From Panopea generosa (taxonomy: Eukaryota > Mollusca > Bivalvia > Adapedonta > Hiatellidae), in the NCBI GenBank assembly GCA_029582155.1, contig CM055897.1:19085535-19149534 (forward strand): a DNA stretch of 64,000 nt, read 5' to 3'. Below are positions 12,191-23,023 of this stretch, piece by piece; position 1 is the stretch's first letter; each line of letters starts with the position of its first letter. The notes under the pieces were generated by a model. The model had not been told where the DNA came from, searched no databases, and saw only the letters and a list, made by a program, of their open reading frames with translations. A program made the translations under genes and the position numbers.

Positions 12191-13870
12191 AAACAAAGAA
12201 TTATAGAACTTAGTTAATTAATGAAAAATGCATGATCGATTATTGAATGAAAAATTTATGCTAATTCAAATCAAACTTTTATGTTGTCATGTTATGTTTG
12301 TATGTACGTATTAATAATAAACGGGACATAATATGGCTCAAAAAGGGTATTCTTAAAATATGTTGTATATCCCAAAGCCGAACCGTGAATTATTCAGAAA
12401 ATATTTGTCATTATCCATTCCTGATTTTATTAAACAACAACTGTTACAACAACAACAAACAACAACAACAACAGCAACAAAAACCACAACAACAACTTTT
12501 ATTTAGCATAAAGCAAAATAACTGCTTCTAGCCTACACAGATAATTAATAAATAGTTATTAACTTAAATAAAGAGAAGCTTATTAATATTTACAATGTGT
12601 TAATGTGGATAGATATGCTTTTATATTATACAACTATCTACCTTTTTAGCGGTCAACGGTTAAAGTTATTTATCCAAGGAAAATTACTATTGACCCAAAG
12701 CAGGAAACATGACCGAGACGCAGTCTCAATAGTCAATAGTAGTTTTATTAAATGTCATAACAATAAGAGAGGTAAGTTAAAAAAGTGATATTTCAGCGTC
12801 AGTTTTAATATACGGAATAAAATAAACAGTTCCTTTTAACTGTTGTTTTATCGAGTAGAGAAAATGGAGTTTGAATGGATTAATAACAGGAGAACGGAAG
12901 AATGGTTTCGTTTGAACTATTCTCTAGGTAACTGGGTAAAACCGGTTTCGACAGAATAAGTGGCCAATAGTTCATTTTTGAAGGAATAAGTGGTCAATAG
13001 TTAATTTTATTTGACCTGTTTAGTTCGGGTTTCAACCAATCAGATTAAAGCATTTATGATTATATATAATAATTGATATAATTAAATATTATAATAATTA
13101 TTCATTGCACAAGTTCTTGCCTTTATTTATTTGAAAAATAAATGCGTTTTGAAAGATTAAACATATCTTTATTTTTATTGGAAAGCATTAATATATCAAA
13201 TTTGTTTAGATTAGGCCAGCTTCAGAAGTAAGGTTTTTAATATTTTTTCGAAAATCTCTGTACGTTGGGCATACTAAGAGAAAGTGAAACTCGTTTTCCA
13301 CCAACATTTAAATAGCAAAATCAGTCAGCAGACGTTAATAGTTTAAACGTAAATGTCTTCAGTGGAGCAGATCATAGCATACTAATCATTTATGTACATA
13401 CTACGTATCAATATAAGTATATTTGATGTTCATTTGTTTATTAATGTTTAACACTGTTCTGGTAACATTTTGTTGTTGAGGACCTCAGTGAAGATTGAAC
13501 TAAGATATAGTCCAACTGAGTTTTATCGTAAAATAAAGTCATTATTATTAGTAGTATTATTATTTTAATAGAATTTACAATTAGTATTATTAATTCAATG
13601 CGGTAAGTATAATAATTTACAGGCATTTAGCGAAAATAACTGGTCAATGTAAAGACAAAACAATCATTAAATCTAAACTCTCAATGGTTAATTACCACAA
13701 AAAATCCCTTTTTGTTGATTTATGAAACATTTGTATGGACATTCGGTTACAGCTGCTGCACACGACATCTATATATGGTGCACGACCTTGCACACAAGGA
13801 CAGAATTAAAGTTAAAAGTACATCATTAGCATGACATTGTAGACTTAAATTCGAATATAGTAATTTACTT
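12191..13870. other. AT-rich spacer with a short (CAA)n tract
   Basis: A CAA-rich run lies at 12,436-12,500; its glutamine-rich translation is a composition effect. The rest shows no gene, RNA or repeat that I recognise. GAATAAGTGGCCAATAG-like phrases recur twice near 12,953-12,995. Confidence 0.5.
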
Positions 13871-14110
13871 ACAAGGGTCCACTGTGGCCGAGTGGTCTAA
13901 GGCGCTGTCTTACCTTTCACCGCTAAAGGTTATTGGGTCGAGTCCCGCTCGCTCCAAAAAATTTATGTGAGAAAGTTTACCAATTACTTGCGAAAAGACG
14001 GTTATTTTACTCAGATTCATTCTGAACTCTTCCGCCACCAATAAAACTGGATATGCCATATATAACCCGATATATGCTAAAATGGCTTAACCCCATTTAA
14101 AAAAGCAGTA
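13871..14110 (+). mobile_element. tRNA-derived SINE (family 1), standard-length copy
   Basis: The head GTGGCCGAGTGGTCTAAGGC (13,883-13,902) and the B-box region GGGTCGAGTCCCGCTC at about 13,935 are better preserved than in the 1.4-kb copy. The body ATTTATGTGAGAAAGTTTACC is followed by a single tail unit (AAAACTGGATATGCCATATA), then GGCTTAACCCCATTTAAAAAA. Confidence 0.9.
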
Positions 14111-14589
14111 ACAAGGAATACTGCGTAAACAGATAATTCTCATTTGTTTTGTATTATGTTCAATAATAAGTTTGGTTTGAGATCTGAAGCATTATTTAGT
14201 AATAGCCAATAAGATTTGGTTAAATAAGGAGGAAGTATTTTCCATAAAGTGGCCAGGAGGGTCCCAAAATAATTGAAATTATGAAGTGTTAATAACCAAT
14301 AAGTTATTGGTTTCATATACAATATAAAGTACCATTACGTCAACAGGGAAGTGAACATTCTACAACTCAAGGAGCTAGGATGTAGAGGTGCCTTGTGTAG
14401 GGATTTTTACTCTACAAAGTAAAAATATGGCGAGCCTTTGTCATTTCATTTTATGAAAAAATGTAATGTAAGATAACATTGCATATCATGTTAGAAATGG
14501 CTAATTAATAGAGCATTACCTTTTTTTTTAAATTAAAACTCCGTTTTAAGCCGAGTCAAAAGGTATTCACCATTTACAATATTCTCAGT
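14111..14589. other. AT-rich spacer
   Basis: Nothing supported beyond short random open frames. Confidence 0.45.
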
Positions 14590-14880
14590 ATAATGAACGC
14601 ACATCAGTATGTACTGAGCGCACACCAGTATAAAATGAAGGCACATCAATGTGTTATGACCGCATATGTATGTACTGAGCGCACATGATCAGTATATAAT
14701 AAGGCACATCAATGTGTCATGAGTGCACATCAGTATATACTGAGCGCACATCAGTATATAATCAACGCACATCAATGTGTCATGAGCGCAAATTAGTATG
14801 CACTGAGCGCACATCAGTATTATATAATGTATGCACATCAATGTGTCATGAGTGCACATTAGTATGTACTGAGCGCATAA
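14590..14880 (+). repeat. Degenerate minisatellite, GCGCACATCAGTATATACTGA type
   Basis: Alternating motifs GAGCGCACATCAGTAT and CACATCAATGTGTCATGAG recur about every 55-60 bp across five cycles, with shorter sub-periods. A 61-codon open frame over it is Cys/Thr/Glu-rich only because of the repeat. Confidence 0.8.
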
Positions 14881-14899
14881 AAAACAGTTGCCTGTGAAT

Positions 14900-15070
14900 T
14901 CTACGGTGTTCCGTTAGGGCCATCGTGATATCGCTTTGTCAATAGGCACACGCGATGCCACGATAACACGATGGTGATTGCACGACAGTACGATGTTGAT
15001 GGAGCGATGACACGACAGCATGATGACAAAGACAAAGCCATCGCGCCATCGTACTATACCATCGTAGATT
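14900..15070. repeat. Short-period CGATG/CACGA repeats with inverted halves
   Basis: Many copies of CACGATG, CGATGG and GCCATCG occur. GGCCATCGTGATATCGC near 14,919 and GCCATCGCGCCATCG near 15,038 frame a mirrored, hairpin-prone segment. Confidence 0.55.
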
Positions 15071-15483
15071 TCTGGATTATTTATTTGGCAATTTTATCAA
15101 TAGGTAAGTAGTTTTTTATAGGCAAACCAAATCATCGCTGATAAGAGGCAATGTTATCCATTTCTTAATTAGCACTGAGTCTTGTCTTTGTAGGTGAATT
15201 TTAGGTATAAAATACAATACTATTTCCTTTTATTGATGTTAATGGTTACGACAACTATTCCAAGGGAATGACTATGAATTTATCTCGATCAAAATTAATG
15301 AATTGTTGTTTGTGTTTGCTTTGATCAAAAGCCAATCCCGACGAAGAATTGTTTTAATCAATGACCTCAGTGAAAGTAAATAGATGTTTTATAATATATA
15401 CAATACGTCTGTGACATTACGTGTAACATCTGCTTAACATCATTATATTATATTTGTTTTACGTATTTAGCACCAATAGCTCA
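15071..15483. other. AT-rich spacer
   Basis: No supported feature. Confidence 0.45.
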
Positions 15484-15700
15484 GCAAACATGCCTCTATC
15501 GGCCCGATATCGGTTGCATGTCGGAATATTGGCAAACATGCCTCTGTCGGCCCGATATCGGCTGCATGTCGGAATATTGGCAAACATGCCTATATCGGCC
15601 CGATATCGGCTGTATATCGGAATATCGGCAAACATGACAATATCGGCCCGATATCGGCTGCATGTCGGAATATCGGCCTGATGTCGGTCCTATGTCGTGT
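15484..15700 (+). repeat. 48-bp minisatellite rich in CGATATCGG palindromes, about 4 units
   Basis: GCAAACATG recurs at 15,484, 15,532, 15,580 and 15,628, exactly 48 bp apart. Each unit holds the palindrome-like TCGGCCCGATATCGGC and GCATGTCGGAATAT. Because 48 is divisible by three, one frame stays open for 75 codons as a 16-residue repeat (SARYRLHVGI core). I treat it as non-coding because no start context, splice site or domain supports it. Related CGATATCGG/ATCGGCC words appear at 15,838-15,860 and 23,560-23,640. Confidence 0.85.
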
Positions 15701-17018
15701 CAATATTGAATATCCTCCCTTGTGTACAACGAATACACATCAAACAAAAACATTCTTCTATGAATAACTATGATAAAAAAATAGTTTTCAGTTATTCGAC
15801 AGAAATATGATTTTATTGAAATCGTATCTCGATAACGGTCCGACATCGGCCCAATATTGTCATTTCATGACTTTGCTGCAAATATATACTTACGAAAAAC
15901 TTATTCAATAAAATTATATTAATATCAAAATTTCTTTCTTATTTATTCAAATAAATAATTGGTAAGTATATTATCCATCCACGAAATAATTAGCAAATTA
16001 AAAAGAAATGGTATCTGCATTATATTCACTGCGAAACTGTTGTTGCAATATTTAAATGTTAGAATATTGTTGAATAAAATATGTTGAAATTTACTCAATG
16101 TATTACTCCACAATCAATGGGAAACTATATATATTTAGCATAAATATTAAAAAAACGTATACGACAAACCGATTATATGATTTTTAAACAACTGTTTTAG
16201 TTTGAATGTTTAATTTATTTATATTTATTCATTTATATATTTTTCACCATCGGGAGACAACTACTACTCAAATATGATAACATACTACCAACGGTTACCT
16301 CCCATGATTGCAAAAAAAATCTTTTTCGGCGTGTCAATGATCATTTACCTTTATTTGCTCCAACATTTTAAATAAGTGAAATTAAATAATTATACGGTAA
16401 AAGTTAAAACTACGGTACTTATCATAATAATTATAAGTTATTCTAGAACACATTATTATAACGGATACTGTAATACCATACAAACCGTCTCGTGAAATCA
16501 CTGTTACTCGGAACTGACCACGACGATGTCACAAACCTTACCTAAAACAAACTTAAACAAAATGATGAATATAAAGTGAACTAATAAAATATCGAATGTT
16601 CGAATGTAATAACAAAACAAGCTGCATTAATATATATATTAGCATTCCTTCTATGTGGGTGGGGAATGGTTGTTTCGGTCTGTATGAAATCCATCTAAAA
16701 CCAATATCATCGGATAAATTACAGTGTTGAAACACACATATAACAATGTAATAGCAATCAAGGTATCATAATGTTGACTATTTAGCGACATATATATATA
16801 TGTATAAAGTGATAGTTTTTCTTCATAGATCAAGAGCCCTAAAATCACATGTCGAATGGATACCGTATAGACCGTTAGCACGCCGGTTAAAATCCCGCCC
16901 CCCCCTCCCTCCCACAAATCGGAAGTTACGCCTTCTTGGAGGTAAACCCCTAGAACGCTTAAAATAGCACAACACTTTACATAAATGACGTCGTGATATA
17001 TGCAAAATAAAGGAAATT
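15701..17018. other. AT-rich spacer
   Basis: Holds a short (TA)n tract near 16,788-16,802 and a pyrimidine/C-rich tract at 16,895-16,912. No gene recognised. The left end of the following transposon may lie here, but I found no inverted repeat that pairs with the region beyond 22.4 kb. Confidence 0.45.
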
Positions 17019-17654
17019 ATGTCTACAAAGCAGGTCAGTTCGTGAAGAAAACAGAAGTTGTTGTATCGGGACAGCCTAGAACCCAGTGAAAAAGCGAGAT
17101 ACTTAGAAAAACTTGAATTTATCGGTGAAAATGACCCATACGAGTTGAAGACTTGGTCTGCAGATGTGAATTTGCTGCCTTCGGTAACCTATACGACATA
17201 GTTAACTATCTTGTGTTTTCACAAAGTGCGTACACGCTTAATGACTAAAATGCTACAAAGGATAGTTCGTGTCTGGATTGGTGAGAGAGTTACGAACTGT
17301 GGAAATTGACAGCAATCGTGTTGTATCAGCAAAGGTGTGTGTACTTTTATTTCTAGATCTATTTTGACATGCACTTTTTGTTTCTATAAACAACCAGGAG
17401 TCGTATTCACCAACCTTTATTGTGATAATATTCTTATACTTGAGCTTGAAGATCCAATTGTCATCCTTAGATATCTAGTTTACCATGAAGGATAGAATGA
17501 TTTTGAGAGTTAATTTGACTAGTTTCATCATTGCCAATACATTGTTTATACAGTATATTAGGTGTCCCTATCTGCTTGCAACTTTTGGTTTCAAAAAAAT
17601 GGTCTCCAAGTGTGTTTCAAAATTCATTCTTGGGTTCAAGTCTAAGAATGACAA

Positions 17655-17772
17655 TGACATACAATGTTGTATATTATCAATCAACACAGAGATTGTTGTC
17701 TGTCGGGGATTCGAACTCAAGTCACTGGATTATTGTCTGAAGCACTACCGACTGAGCTAACCAGCACCGGGA
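17655..17772 (-). mobile_element. tRNA-derived SINE (family 3) inside the nuclease intron
   Basis: Read on the minus strand, the head is CCGGTGCTGGTTAGCTCAGT with A box TTAGCTCAGTCGG and B box GAGTTCGAATCCCC. The body (AATGTTGTATA...ATCAATCAACA) is shared with the copy at 21,085-21,202. Lying within the 519-bp intron, it does not itself break the coding sequence. Confidence 0.8.
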
Positions 17773-18945
17773 AGAATAATATAATTATGTTCTTTGATGA
17801 ATTGATAATAATTTAGCCTTATATGATTTTTAAACATTTTTATCTACTTTCAGGTTCTTCATTCACAGAGAATGCGAGAGAAAGCTCTGAACCCATGGTT
17901 AATTTCTGGGACAGACGGAAAGATACTTGGGGCCCATTGCAACTGCATGGCCAGACAAGGGGAATCCAGCACACATATTGGTGCTTTACTATTTTCTATA
18001 GAAGGGACGGTGAAGATAAGAGATTCACGGACATTGACTCAGGACCCAGCATACTGGTTGTTACCCCCTTCTATTAAAAGTGTGTCATACAATGAAATCC
18101 GTTCCATTGACTTCAGTGCAGCAAACACGCAGAAAAGAAAATTAGATCGTTTGTGTGATGGTCAATCTCAAATTACGACTCCTTGTTCAACAAAAAAAAG
18201 ATGAAAAAGATTATCCCTCAACCAGCCAATAATGAACTATCTTTAATGTTTCTGAAACTCTATGAAACTGGGCGAAAACCAACACTTTTATCAATAGTAA
18301 CAGACTATGCTGACGGATATATTCCAAAGACCCTCCCAGTAAAATATCCGCAGGTTCTAACCGAGTTAAGAGAGACAGATGCAGCCACCATGAATTACAG
18401 GGATTTAGTGGAAAATGTGTAGGAATCAGTGAGAATTTGTCTGTCAGTGCTGGAGAGTAGAATAATGTTCAACGCGCAACAAAAGAACAGAGCAAATGTT
18501 AACAATGGTACACATTTAGAGCTGGTAGAATAACTGCATCTAAAGCAAGGTCAGTTATGTGTACTGATATGATTAATCCATCACAATCTTTAATTAAAGC
18601 AATATTTTACCCCAACAACAAAAGGTTTACCAATGCAGCAACCAAATGGGGTATTGAACATGAACAGACAGCAAGAGAGAAATTCAGTCAGATTGCAAGC
18701 ACACAACATGAGAACATAAACATTGAGGAGACTGGACTTATCATCAGTACTGAGTGTCCATGTCTTGCTGCTTCACCAGATGGCATGGTGTCTTGTGACT
18801 GCTGTAGTCAGGGCTGTATAGAGATTAAATACCCTTATTCAAAGAAAGACATGAAATTGACGACAAGAATTTCTATTTGAAAACAAGAGATGATGGTACT
18901 TTAACACTAGACAAGACTCATCAATACTATTATCAAATACAGACA

Positions 18946-19148
18946 TATACAAATACCTGGGGCGGTAGTGTAATGGATAGAGTGTTGGCCGCTCACACCA
19001 GAGGTTGCGGGTTCATTCACCAGCTCGACCCGATGCCTCTCATAAAACAACACTCAGTACTGGTTCTACCCAGGAAGCGGACTCGACAGCGATTCATATA
19101 AGCTCTGAGCTTTCATCGCAATCGAGCTAAAATAAATCCGTATAAACT
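18946..19148 (+). mobile_element. tRNA-derived SINE (family 2) splitting the YqaJ nuclease
   Basis: The 203-bp element is flanked by perfect 11-bp target duplications AAATACAGACA (18,935-18,945 and 19,149-19,159). The head GGGGCGGTAGTGTAATGGAT with B box GCGGGTTCATTCACC is tRNA-like. The tail is GAGCTTTCATCGCAATCGAG then CTAAAATAA. Removing it and one duplication rejoins YYYQIQ to TQLGVTKSEY in frame. A second copy on the minus strand lies at 24,235-24,417. Confidence 0.95.
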
Positions 19149-19618
19149 AAATACAGACACAACTTGGGGGTAACTAAGAGTGAATATTGCTATTTTGTAG
19201 TTTGGACTACATGTGACATACACATATAAATAGTTATGTTTGACAATGAAGTGTGGCAAGAGATCAGTGATCAATCGAAAACATTCTTTTAAACATCAAT
19301 TCTCTCAGAACTAGTTGGCTTATTTCACTCAAGATTGTCAACTACAGATTCACACAGCAACATTCTACAGCCTGTACAAGGATGATCTGGATCACAGAAT
19401 AATCTTCAGACAGTGTCTTCACCAACAGACTTAGATCAAGCAAATGACAGTGAGGAAAGATGTTGCTATTGTGATCAGGTTCAATCAGGAAAGATGGTTT
19501 GCTGTGATAATGAAGACTGTCACATAAAATGGTTTCACTACACGTGTTTGAAAATGTAAAAAAAAAAACAAAAGGAAAACGTTGGTTTTGTCCCGAATGC
19601 AGAAAACTTGCAATTTAA

Positions 19619-20316
19619 AAAAAAAAAAACGTGCAGGAAAACAAAATAAATGATGCAGGACTCTTATTTCATGTGTATTCCCTGAGTTTCAGAACACAGT
19701 CAAATATAATCATATAGAGGTATAAACATATACGGTATGGTTAATAAATGTATACATAACCTCAATAAATGATAAACGTTTACGGTTTATGGTCAAGAGA
19801 AACTCTGATACATGTATGTGCCTAGATAATAAAAAGAATACAAATTCTTGAATAACATTTTATTATATCTGTAGTATATTTTATTAATATATAATCTCTT
19901 TTAAGACTGAGTCATTCAAAAAGTTAACATAAGGCAATTCTTAAAAGAAATATATGCCATGCTCCTATTTATCCACACAAATTGGAGCTTTTTATTGACT
20001 TTCAAGGGGTTCATTTTCGTCAAGATTTCATTAAAAATGATGATTAATATCTAAAATTAAATAAAAAATACTCACATGAAAAATACTGGGTCACACGAAC
20101 AAAGCAAACAATGATTTTTAAGAATGGTCTTTGTATAAATATTTATTTAAACCATATAATTATATTATAAATGACATGATTTGAACTTATTGATTTGAAG
20201 TGATGGCGAGCATCAGATAGGTTTCTATATAACATGTAAATAGGTTATCACAAATATTACACTTGTGTTTTATATTAGACTACCAACTCTATTACATAAT
20301 GCTAAAGATATATTTA
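19619..20316. other. AT-rich spacer between the two transposon genes
   Basis: A-rich tract just after the PHD stop codon, then AT-rich DNA with no recognised feature. Confidence 0.45.
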
Positions 20317-20478
20317 CAGTCAAACCTGTGTTATTGACCACAGCTACATTCGCTATTTCCCATTTATGTGCTTTCAGGGCAAAGTAACCTGTATATGAAG
20401 CAACAACCTGTCTTATATACTCTTAAAAGATCACTTTTGCTCCTTCCCTTGACTGGCTGTTTAATACAGGTTTGACTG
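20317..20478. mobile_element. MITE, Tc1/mariner-like ends, copy 1
   Basis: The ends CAGTCAAACCTGTGTTA and TAATACAGGTTTGACTG form an inverted repeat, flanked by TA on each side (20,315-20,316; 20,479-20,480). The 162-bp interior is non-coding. A sister copy lies at 20,577-20,737. Confidence 0.9.
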
Positions 20479-20576
20479 TAATTTTTTTTATTACATTTCT
20501 AACGATGTCTAGATATTTTAAATAAAGAATTCACAGACTTTGAACACCAACATTTACCTACTCTTGTGTTCTGGTA

Positions 20577-20737
20577 CAGTCAAACATGTATAAGTGAACA
20601 CCTTTATTAAGCAGCCACTTTTTGTATTTCCCATTTATATGCTTTCAGGGTAAATTAACCTGTATTAAGCAACAACCTGTCTTAAAAGGCCACTTTTGCT
20701 CCTTCCCTTGACTGGATGCTTAATACAGGTTTGACTG
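20577..20737. mobile_element. MITE, Tc1/mariner-like ends, copy 2
   Basis: Same family and orientation as the copy at 20,317, 98 bp away. Its ends are CAGTCAAACATGTATAA and TTAATACAGGTTTGACTG with TA on both sides. Shared interior words include TTTCCCATTTAT, GCTTTCAGGG and GCAACAACCTGTCTTA. Confidence 0.9.
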
Positions 20738-20909
20738 TATTTAACTACCCCTGGATCTGTGCTGTCCTTACAGACATAATCATCAACATCATTATGTACA
20801 TATACACTTAATTCATTATGTAACAAATTAAATTTAAATAAAAGAAATAAATTGTTAAACATAAAATTATACATTTTACATATATACATGATCTTGAAAG
20901 GCTAACCTG

Positions 20910-21045
20910 GCTCCAGTTTCACGAAAAACTTAAAATTTAAATTTTACTTAAAAGTAGTAAATTTGTAAATGAAATTGAGTAAAATATTGAGTTTAAGTAA
21001 AATAACAGACTTAAGTTTTATCGAGGAACAGGGCACACCAATCTC
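20910..21045. mobile_element. Probable MITE with imperfect inverted ends
   Basis: CTCCAGTTTCACGAAAAACT (from 20,911) pairs imperfectly with AAGTTTTATCGAGGAACAGG (ending about 21,034). The interior is made of ACTTAAA/TTTAAGT words. Target duplication not resolved. Confidence 0.6.
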
Positions 21046-21084
21046 TGCAAGTAATTACTCAGTGGTGAGAGAAAAATGAGACGT

Positions 21085-21202
21085 GAGATGCAATGTTGTA
21101 TACATATTAATCAACATGGATATTTTGGCCATGCAGGGATTCAAACTTACAACCCACTAATTGATAGGCGGACAATTTACCAACTGAGCTAACGGGGCTT
21201 CA
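21085..21202 (-). mobile_element. tRNA-derived SINE (family 3), second copy
   Basis: Shares TGCAATGTTGTATA, ATTAATCAACATGG, and the minus-strand head with A box TTAGCTCAGTTGG with the copy at 17,655. The B box is degraded (GGATTCAAACTTA on the plus strand). Confidence 0.75.
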
Positions 21203-21239
21203 TTGTAATTGTCATAGTTTCCGTTCTTTACTGGTCGCT

Positions 21240-22420
21240 ATCACATTTTGTTTATGTTAGCCCATTACATAGGACATCTTTTAATGTTTTTTTAATAATT
21301 AACTCAAAATCTATTACTGAATCACACATGTTGACTAGGCTACAACATACACGGGCAATTATATCTATACATGGTACATCATCCTGGTCTTCGGTGATAA
21401 GAAGGCCTATTGGTAGGGTCTTATTTAGAATAGTGTATTTCTGTCTAACCAACCCAATGACACGCTCGACATGAATGCGCTAGTTAGCTAGTTTTCGGGT
21501 ACTCTCAACATCCAAGGGAGACAACTGGTTTCTACCTTTCGTAAATGCTGGTCACACATACTGCCAACGCTAGATTTGATGTCAAACCCACGATCCGTTT
21601 AGATATGGTCACCTGGTAATATCTTGTTCAAAACCCCACAATTTTCAATTATGTGTTTGTCAATGCTGCGGCCACCCCAGGATCGTGAAATAAATATGAC
21701 ACTCTGTGGAGTAACTCCAATCAGAAATTTCACAGTATTATGATGTTTATATGATAACCATGTCTCAGCACGTGCTTTGAGATTAGACGGTCGCTCAGTA
21801 AATACTTCAAAACAGTCTATAATGACCACACATGCTGTACCACGGTGATTTCTGAATTGCATTGGCATACTTTTTCTAAGGTTCTCTCTCTCTCTGGCCA
21901 CATAACAAAATGTTTCATACGTATATACATTTCGTCCATGACATCAGAAAATATCATTGACACTGTTAATATTTAACATGAATGCCAGGAAGTTGATGGA
22001 TATATTTAGTCTAAGTCTCAACAAGGTCATTGCGAATCATTCAAACTTGCTAACAGAAAACTTGTTATGCAGATATGGTTCAAGGTATTGGAATAGTGTC
22101 AATAATATTGAAAAGCATGGTTGTCCTGTTATGTCCTTCACTTTGTCATCCTTGCCTTCAAGGGATGCTTGTGACAATGACGACATACTATTTACTGTTT
22201 CTTTAAGTTCTATGTGCTCGGTCCTTAGCTCCTGAAGATCATATGCCATTGAATCCAACACTGAAGAGGTCATATCTGTTTGGACTGCAATCGCTGTGTC
22301 ATTCTTTCCTTACGTCTCTTATATCGATTGTTGATTATTTTTGGGGAAGTGAAAATACCCATAACCACAGTGGTTGGCAAATCTGGACTGTCTCGGTCAT
22401 ACAGGGTTTATTTTATGTCT
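21240..22420 (-). pseudogene. DDE_Tnp_4-type transposase of an ISL2EU/Harbinger-group element, decayed
   Basis: On the minus strand the order is: a linker/coiled-coil region (LQELRTEHIELKETV, about 22,180-22,240), GQPCFSILLTLFQYLEPYL, LRLNISINFLAFML, and a core beginning [17 protein letters not shown]. The first catalytic Asp sits in [30 protein letters not shown] and [20 protein letters not shown] follow. The second Asp sits in TDRGFDI (just past an in-frame stop near 21,601), and the third acid is Glu in [17 protein letters not shown] (about 21,425-21,475). All three DDE residues survive, but the frame is broken by at least one stop and one or more shifts. A THAP domain usual in the family is not seen upstream. 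It lies tail to tail with the YqaJ gene, as expected for a two-gene element. Terminal inverted repeats were not found. Confidence 0.85.
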
Positions 22421-22552
22421 AAAACACAAAAAAATAGGTTGATAAGAACATTGAAATCAAAATATTATTTCCATATTGCACAAACAAGATAATCATTTTG
22501 ATAGAATCATCTCTAGACACCATGATGACATTAAATCTCGATAACAATTTAA

Positions 22553-23023
22553 GGCATAGTACCACCAAAGGAGAAAGGAAGTGCTTCCGAGGGGTAGTCG
22601 CATAATGGCGGTTAAAAATAATCCTCGTTTATTATTCTTTAAAAATGCAATTTCCTTATTTCAAAGCTCTTTATTCTTATTTAAATGGCATTATTGATGT
22701 ATTTTGAACATTTTGATAGCATTGTCATGTTTGAATTGTGAATTTAGAAAATAAATGATGCTTTCAAATTGGGGTATGAAAACAAACATGATTTCGGAAG
22801 TCTACTTTCACTTTGTCAACAGTGCACACACTGGACAAAAAAAATCTCTTTTATGACAAATGACCTCTACTTTTCTCATCATATATTGATAGTTCAGAGG
22901 TTGACAAATAGTAAAATGTAGGTTTCACTTCTTTCATTCGGGATTCTCTATGAATGAGAAGCCTTCATTTTTTTATTATTTACTATAGAATAAAGAACAA
23001 AAATCAATGGTGGGTTTACACCT
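22553..23023 (+). repeat. Dispersed repeat, solo copy of the 3.2-kb block
   Basis: Colinear with 3203-3672 (GCATAGTACCACC, GGAAGTGCTTCCGAGGGGTA, GATTTCGGAAGTCTACTTTC, AAAAATCAATGGTGGG, TTACACCTTA). It ends at the same point, but no 552-bp satellite unit follows. Confidence 0.85.

Larger units (their letters stand above)
17019..19618 (+). pseudogene. SWIM / YqaJ-nuclease / PHD protein of an ISL2EU-like transposon, decayed
   Basis: Exon 1 (about 17,095-17,334) gives RYLEKLEFIGENDPYELKTW and so on. A 519-bp intron with GT/AG ends (17,335-17,853) joins in frame to VLHSQRMREKALNPW. A SWIM-like zinc site follows (CNCMARQGESSTHIGALLF, 17,936-17,992), in which the third Cys is Ser. Next is RAGRITASKARSV, then a YqaJ/lambda-exonuclease-like core: WGIEHEQTAREKF (about 18,650), CLAASPDGMV and GCIEIKYPYS (SPDG...ExK metal site), and YYYQIQ. 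After a SINE insertion come TQLGVTKSEYCYFVVWTT and a C-terminal PHD finger (about 19,459-19,618; CCYC, CCDNEDC, WFHYTC, WFCPEC). Several stops and frameshifts show that it is dead. In the family, this nuclease accompanies a DDE transposase; here one lies convergently 1.6 kb away. An independent nuclease pseudogene is the alternative. Confidence 0.8.

Noticed and set aside
12434-12531. Polyglutamine protein
   Set aside because: The Gln run comes from a CAA microsatellite in a short frame with no other coding evidence.
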